NCBI GenBank assembly: GCA_910578405.1
Contig: CAJTQO010000056.1
Location: 1-18,821 of the forward strand
Length of the DNA: 18,821 nucleotides
Direction of reading: 5' to 3'
Source: an uncultured Lachnospiraceae bacterium
GTDB taxonomy: Bacteria > Bacillota > Clostridia > Lachnospirales > Lachnospiraceae
The notes under the pieces were generated by a model. It was given only the letters and a program-made list of their open reading frames with translations, was not told where the DNA came from and searched no databases. The position numbers and the translations under genes were made by a program. Below are positions 14,644 to 18,821 of this stretch, piece by piece (position 1 is the first letter of the stretch; each line of letters opens with the position of its first letter).

Positions 14644-14869
14644 GGAAAGAAAAGGGAACGGGAAGAGGAAAGGGAATAGAAAGAAAAGGGAACGGGAAGA
14701 AGAAAGGGAAGAGAAAGAAAAAGGAACGGAAGGAAGAAAAGGAAGAGAAAGAAAAAGGAAATGGAAAAAGAAAAAGGAAAAGGAACGGAAAGAAAAAAGG
14801 AATAGAAAGAAGGAAAGAAACAGAAAGAAGAAAAGAAACAGAAAGAAGAATGGGAAGGAAGAAAAGGGG
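14644..14869 (+). repeat. 226-bp purine tract of 34-bp and 18-bp tandem repeats
   Basis: Only ten pyrimidines occur in 226 bases. Four 34-bp units are visible (14646-14679, 14680-14713, 14714-14747, 14748-14781), each beginning AAAGAAAA, then a shortened unit (14782-14805), then two 18-bp units beginning AAAGAAG (14806-14823, 14824-14841). An open frame across it (from 14627) would encode Lys/Arg/Glu only. Because 34 is not a multiple of three the units do not keep frame, so I do not call a gene. It fills the 332-bp gap between the lipoprotein and ATPase genes of one operon. Confidence 0.9.
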
Positions 14870-14874
14870 CTGGC

Positions 14875-16734
14875 ATGGCAGGGTTATTGGAGGTGCAAAA
14901 TTTATCCATTAGTTTTTTCACTCTGCAGGGGGAGGCGGAGGCGGTAAGGAAGGTGGGGTTTTCGTTGGGAGCAGGGGAAACACTGGCTTTGGTGGGGGAA
15001 TCGGGCTGCGGGAAGAGCGCTTTGTGCAAAGGGATTATGAGGCTGCTGCCAGCTACGGCCAGAATCAAGTCCGGGAGCGTTTGCGTAAAGGGCGTGGATA
15101 TTACAAGATGCCGGGAGCGGGATATGCACAAGCTGCGTGGGAGCAGGATTTCCATGGTTTTCCAGGATTCGATGACAGCATGGAACCCATCCATAACAGT
15201 GGGGGCGCAGATTGCGGAAGCGGTGAAAGCGCACAGGCCGGGGATTTCCAGGGCGGAAACGGAGCGAAGGACGATTGAGCTGTTGGAACTGGTGGGGATT
15301 GACAGAGCCAGAGAGCGGATGGGACAGTATCCTCACCAGTTTTCGGGCGGTATGCGGCAGCGGGGCGCCATAGCGGCAGCGCTGGCCGGGGAACCGGAGA
15401 TATTGCTGGCAGACGAGCCTACTACGGCATTGGATGTGACAATACAGGCGCAAATTCTGGATTTGCTGCAAAGGGTAAAGAAAAAGCTGGGGATGGGCAT
15501 TCTTTTTGTAACCCATGACCTTGGAGTGGCGGCGAGGGTTGCGGACCGTGTGGCTGTGATGTACGCAGGGAAAATCGTGGAAATCGGAGCCGCAGAGGAA
15601 ATATATTATGCCCCGCGTCACCCATATACATGGGGGCTTCTGCAGGCGCATCCGTTTTTTGCCAGGGGGGAGGAAACTTTGCGCGCCATTCCGGGTATGC
15701 CTCCTGCTTTGCTCCATCCTCCCAAAGGGGATGCTTTTGCCTGGCGCAACCCGTATGCGCTGGGGATTGATTATGAGGAAGAACCGCCTATGTTCCGCGT
15801 TTCGGATACGCATTTTGCCGCCACATGGCTGCTGGACAGCCGGGCGCCAAAGGTGGAGCCGCCGGTTTTGGGAAAAGTCAGCAAAGCGGCAAAGAGGGAG
15901 GGCAAGGAGGAAACAGGAGGGGAGATTTTACTGGATGTGCAGCATTTGACCCATTTATTTCCTTTAAGGAGGGGAAAGGAGATACGGGCAGTGGACAATG
16001 TTTCTTTCCAAATACGGAAAGGGGAAATTTTTGGCCTGGTAGGGGAATCCGGTTCCGGGAAGTCTACGGTAGCCCGCTGCATTATGAATATTTACAGGCC
16101 ATATAGCGGCCACATTTTTTATAGTCCTGAGGGGGAGCGGATGGATTTGTGCGACCGGGCGGCGCTGCGCAAAAACAGAAAATGTCTGCAGGCGTCCAGA
16201 CAGCTTATTTTCCAGGATTCCAGTTCCAGCCTGAATCCGCGTATGAAGGTGGGAGAGCTTATTGCAGAACCGATGAAAATACACCATTTTGTGCCGCCCA
16301 GGGGTTCCTGGCGTGAAGAGGCCCGGTTTCAAATGCATTATGTGGGGCTGGAAGCTGGTTGTCTGGAACAATATCCGGGGGAACTGTCAGGGGGGCAGAG
16401 GCAGCGGGTGGCCATAGCCAGAGCGCTGTGTATGGAGCCTAAGCTGTTAGTGGCGGATGAGCCGATTGCGTCATTGGATGTTTCCATCCAGGCGCAGATT
16501 GTGAATTTATTCAAACATCTGCAGAAGGAACATGGCTTTTCCTTTCTTTTTATTGCCCATGACCTGGCTATGGTGGAATTTTTATGTGACCGGGTGGGAG
16601 TGATGAGTCAGGGGAAATTGGTGGAGGTGGCGGCGACTCGTGAGCTGTTCCAAAATCCGCAGCATCCGTATACCAAAGCTTTGCTGGATGCTATGCCGGT
16701 TCCTCAGCCCAAAGCAAATAGGGGTTTGGTATGA
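14875..16734 (+). CDS. Fused dual-ATPase subunit of a family-5 (Opp/Dpp/Nik type) ABC importer
   Basis: This 619-residue protein carries both ATPase domains that are usually two separate proteins (DppD and DppF type). First half: Walker A GESGCGKS (41-48), signature FSGGMRQR (156-163), Walker B ILLADEP with D180 and E181, then an oligopeptide-type C-terminal region with HPYTWGLLQAHPFF. A linker (~300-345) follows. Second half: Walker A GESGSGKS (390-397), signature LSGGQRQR (504-511), Walker B LLVADEP with D528 and E529, and HPYTKALLDAMP. Both sites look competent. Such fusions are known (GsiA/YejF type), so the fusion is not unique. AAGGGG precedes ATG 14875. The stop overlaps the next start as ATGA, indicating translational coupling. 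Confidence 0.93.
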   Translation: MAGLLEVQNLSISFFTLQGEAEAVRKVGFSLGAGETLALVGESGCGKSALCKGIMRLLPATARIKSGSVCVKGVDITRCRERDMHKLRGSRISMVFQDSMTAWNPSITVGAQIAEAVKAHRPGISRAETERRTIELLELVGIDRARERMGQYPHQFSGGMRQRGAIAAALAGEPEILLADEPTTALDVTIQAQILDLLQRVKKKLGMGILFVTHDLGVAARVADRVAVMYAGKIVEIGAAEEIYYAPRHPYTWGLLQAHPFFARGEETLRAIPGMPPALLHPPKGDAFAWRNPYALGIDYEEEPPMFRVSDTHFAATWLLDSRAPKVEPPVLGKVSKAAKREGKEETGGEILLDVQHLTHLFPLRRGKEIRAVDNVSFQIRKGEIFGLVGESGSGKSTVARCIMNIYRPYSGHIFYSPEGERMDLCDRAALRKNRKCLQASRQLIFQDSSSSLNPRMKVGELIAEPMKIHHFVPPRGSWREEARFQMHYVGLEAGCLEQYPGELSGGQRQRVAIARALCMEPKLLVADEPIASLDVSIQAQIVNLFKHLQKEHGFSFLFIAHDLAMVEFLCDRVGVMSQGKLVEVAATRELFQNPQHPYTKALLDAMPVPQPKANRGLV

Positions 16735-17696
16735 AAATATTTTTTAAAAAGATAATGTACTATATAGTGAGCATTTTTATTCTGTCGATTGCCGTATTTT
16801 ATATTTCCCGGTTTGCGCCTGGAGATCCGCTCATTTCTTACTATGGGGAACGGGTGGAGAAAATGGGGCCGCAGGAACGGGAATGGGCAGAGAAGAAGCT
16901 GGGACTGGACGCTCCTCTATCCATGCAGTATATCCGTTGGCTGGAAAAAGCCGTTCATGGGGATTTTGGCATTTCCTATAAATATAAAAGGGATGTAAAA
17001 GAGGTGGTGGCCGGGAGAATCGGGAATACGCTGCTTTTGGGCGGCATGGGGTTTTTACTGATTTTCGCGCTTGCTCTTGCGCTAGGCGTGTGGTGCGCCT
17101 GGCAGGAGGGTAAGCCGGCAGACCGGATTGCCTGTCGCCTTGGGGTGGTTACGGGGTGCATTCCGGAGTTTTGGCTGGCGCTTATGCTGATTCTTATTTT
17201 TTCTGTCCAGTTGAAGTGGCTTCCAAGCGGCGGCGCTTATACGGTCTGGCAGGAAGGAGGGCTGGCAGACCGTATCCGGCATTTAATTTTACCGCTAACT
17301 GTTGTGACAATAAGCCATGTTTGGTATTACGCATATATGGTGCGGAACCGGATGTTGGATGAGCTTGGTGCGGACTATGTATTGATGGCCAGGGCAAAGG
17401 GGCTGAAAGAGGGGCGTGTGCTGCTGAAACATTGTCTGCGCAATGTTTTGCCCTCTTATTTTAGTATGATGGCAATTTCCGTTTCCCATATTTTAGGCGG
17501 GACTTATGTGGTGGAGATGGTTTTTTCCTATCCGGGGCTAGGGACGCTTGCATATGAAAGCGCGCGGTATAAAGATTATAATCTTTTGATGCTTGTGTGT
17601 ATGCTTTCAGGGATGCTGGTAATGGCAGGCAATATGGCGGCCCAGGCGGTGAACGGGCGGGTGGATCCGCGGATGCGGGGAGAAAGGGACGCATGA
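16731..17696 (+). CDS. Family-5 ABC importer permease, DppB/OppB/NikB type
   Basis: This 321-residue permease is one half of the membrane channel. It starts with a transmembrane segment (~8-26) followed by the RFAPGDP motif typical of the B-type permease, then an extracellular stretch, LGLDAPLSMQYIRWLEKAVHGDFG, and further membrane segments at ~100-125, ~145-165, ~185-205, ~245-265 and ~285-310. The EAA loop DYVLMARAKGLKEGRVLLKH, followed by CLRNVLPSY, contacts the ATPase. Start ATG 16731 overlaps the ATPase stop by 4 nt. The last codons encode MRGERDA, and a 12-bp sequence here (17682-17693) is repeated 23 bp on, at the start of the next gene. Confidence 0.93.
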   Translation: MKIFFKKIMYYIVSIFILSIAVFYISRFAPGDPLISYYGERVEKMGPQEREWAEKKLGLDAPLSMQYIRWLEKAVHGDFGISYKYKRDVKEVVAGRIGNTLLLGGMGFLLIFALALALGVWCAWQEGKPADRIACRLGVVTGCIPEFWLALMLILIFSVQLKWLPSGGAYTVWQEGGLADRIRHLILPLTVVTISHVWYYAYMVRNRMLDELGADYVLMARAKGLKEGRVLLKHCLRNVLPSYFSMMAISVSHILGGTYVVEMVFSYPGLGTLAYESARYKDYNLLMLVCMLSGMLVMAGNMAAQAVNGRVDPRMRGERDA

Positions 17697-17767
17697 TAAG
17701 AGATGAAAGGGACGCAATGGCATTTTGCTGTGTATGGAAAAGGGAAAGAGGAGGAAGGGGAGGCGGG

Positions 17768-18643
17768 ATGAGCGAAACGTTTGAACTGGTTGGAATACGG
17801 CAGGCGCCGGAAGAAACCGCTTTGCACAGAGCGAAATGGTGGAAGGGCAGGCCGGTATTGGCGGCTGCAGCGCTGTTGTTTCTTCTTATAGGATGTTTTG
17901 GATGTGAACTTTTTCTGGACAAAGATCCGGGGTATTGTGATTTGGGAAACTGTAACGTTCCGCCCGGAAAGGAGTTTCTTTTTGGCACAGATCCGATGGG
18001 AAGGGATATTTTTTCCATGGTTTGGGCCGGGGGGAGGGTTTCTTTGGCGGTGGGGTTTACGGCCGCCTTTGTGTCGGGCGTCATTGCCTTTGTCTTTGGC
18101 GCAGTAAGCGGATGTGCGCCTTCCTGGGTGGATGGGCTGCTTATGCGGTTGGCGGAAATTTTGCTGAGCGTGCCGGGGCTTTTGGCAGTTCTTTTGGTTC
18201 AGGGACTGTTTGGCGGGGCGGATTGGCTTCGTATTTCTATTGCGGTGGGCCTTACCAGTTGGATGGGAATTGCCAAAATGGTGCGCACGCAGGTGCGGCA
18301 GCTTCGGGACAGTGAATATGTGGTTGCTTCCAAATGCATGGGAGGCGGTTTTTTCCATATCCTTCGGAATCATTTGGCGCCTCATTTCGTTCCTTCTGTG
18401 TTGTTTATGGCAGTGATGAATATCCGCAATGCAATTATGATGGAATCCACGCTCAGTTTTATGGGGATTGGGCTGTCTGTGGAGGCTGTTTCCTGGGGAA
18501 ATATGCTTTCTGTGGCGGATAAGGCATTGCTGACAAAATCCTGGTGGATTATTGTGGCGCCAGGTATGTTTTTGGCAGTGACTTTGCTTTGCGTGACCCG
18601 GTTAGGGGATTGTCTAAGGACGGGAGGGGATATTCATTCCTGA
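17768..18643 (+). CDS. Family-5 ABC importer permease, DppC/OppC/NikC type
   Basis: This 291-residue permease pairs with the upstream B-type subunit. It has an N-terminal membrane segment (~33-50), then LFGTDPMGRDIFSMVWAGGR (C-type permease hallmark), an EAA loop DSEYVVASKCMGGGFFHILR and the conserved tail ESTLSFMGIGLSVEAVSWGN ... WWIIVAPG. I prefer ATG 17768 because GGAGGCGGG precedes it and the length is normal; an in-frame ATG at 17693, overlapping the previous stop, would add 25 residues including a Gly/Arg-rich stretch. A 12-bp direct repeat (GAAAGGGACGCA, 17682-17693 and 17705-17716) blurs the start. The last codons and stop lie inside the inverted repeat copy that begins at 18631, so the C-terminus DIHS is repeat-derived. 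No terminator with a T-tract follows. Confidence 0.9.
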   Translation: MSETFELVGIRQAPEETALHRAKWWKGRPVLAAAALLFLLIGCFGCELFLDKDPGYCDLGNCNVPPGKEFLFGTDPMGRDIFSMVWAGGRVSLAVGFTAAFVSGVIAFVFGAVSGCAPSWVDGLLMRLAEILLSVPGLLAVLLVQGLFGGADWLRISIAVGLTSWMGIAKMVRTQVRQLRDSEYVVASKCMGGGFFHILRNHLAPHFVPSVLFMAVMNIRNAIMMESTLSFMGIGLSVEAVSWGNMLSVADKALLTKSWWIIVAPGMFLAVTLLCVTRLGDCLRTGGDIHS

Positions 18644-18751
18644 CATTTGTATGCCCCACTTTGCGCGATATTTGCGCCAAATTCAGGTGATACGCCCTTC
18701 CTTTGGCAGAGCATTCATGCTCTTAGTCTCCCACAAATTGTGACATACATC
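18631..18751 (-). repeat. Inverted copy of the left-edge repeat
   Basis: Read on the minus strand this region matches the left copies. GATGTATGTCACAATTTGTG corresponds to GATGCGCATCACAATTTATG at 88-107. GAAGGGCGTATCACCTGAAT corresponds to 124-143. TTTGGCGCAAATATCGCGCA corresponds to 18-37, and TGTCAGGAATGAATAT to 178-193. The minus-strand frame equivalent to the left open frame contains TGA, so the element looks noncoding. A 6-bp hairpin AGAGCA/TGCTCT (18708-18723) lies in its variable middle. It starts inside the last codons of the permease gene. Confidence 0.85.
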
Positions 18752-18753
18752 GG

Positions 18754-18790
18754 CCGGAAAGCAACTTTCAAACACTAGTGTTCCATCCGG
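18754..18790. other. Palindrome next to the right-edge repeat
   Basis: AACACTAGTGTT (18771-18782) is a perfect 12-bp palindrome, flanked by CCGGA (18754-18758) and TCCGG (18786-18790). The preceding TTTCAAACAC also occurs in the left copies (68-77), in the same strand orientation even though the adjacent repeat body is inverted. It may be an element boundary or a protein-binding site. No gene is seen from 18644 to the window end. Confidence 0.5.
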
Positions 18791-18821
18791 TCAGAAATTA
18801 GATTTGTGAACTGCCTGTTTC

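Noticed and set aside
14627..14947. 106-codon Lys/Arg/Glu-rich open frame
   Set aside because: It follows from the purine tract, where stops are rare in this frame. The 34-bp period does not keep frame, and the end runs into the ATPase gene in another frame.

Overview
The window looks like chromosomal DNA from an anaerobic clostridium, most probably Lachnospiraceae. The grounds are strong AGGAGG-type ribosome sites, a DUF3842 protein, a DUF6020-type membrane protein, a class B sortase beside an SPKTG-bearing surface protein, and Firmicute-style lipoprotein transporters. This placement is inference from gene content; no rRNA or other phylogenetic marker is present. No tRNA, rRNA, CRISPR array, transposase, integrase or phage gene was seen.

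Layout from left to right. Positions 1-210 hold about one and a half copies of a ~125-bp intergenic repeat. Positions 401-2906 are a polar amino-acid ABC importer: binding lipoprotein, permease, ATPase. An internal hairpin terminator lies after the binding-protein gene, and a bidirectional terminator lies at the end. A minus-strand gene (2973-4769) encodes a 598-residue multi-spanning membrane protein of DUF6020 type. A divergent plus-strand pair follows: a 1469-residue secreted, acidic, repeat-rich surface protein (5054-9463) and a class B sortase with a lipoprotein signal (9470-10240), closed by a terminator. Then come ~750 bp without a clear gene but with a strong promoter, a family 2 glycosyltransferase with a helical C-terminal half (10992-12038), and a DUF3842 protein (12104-12511).

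The last part (about 12557-18643) is a family-5 (peptide/nickel type) ABC importer: lipoprotein, a single polypeptide carrying both ATPase domains, and two permeases. It is preceded by a promoter and a ~175-nt structured leader ending in a strong terminator, with two sets of mutually exclusive pairings. I read this as a candidate attenuator or riboswitch, or else an independent small RNA. A 226-bp, almost pure purine tract of 34-bp and 18-bp tandem repeats separates the lipoprotein gene from the ATPase gene.

The repeat seen at the left edge returns in inverted orientation at the right edge (18631-18751), where it supplies the last codons and the stop of the final permease gene. The items most worth following are the leader RNA at 12.6 kb, the inverted flanking repeats, the surface protein that ends exactly at SPKTGE in frame with its neighbouring sortase, and the purine tract.
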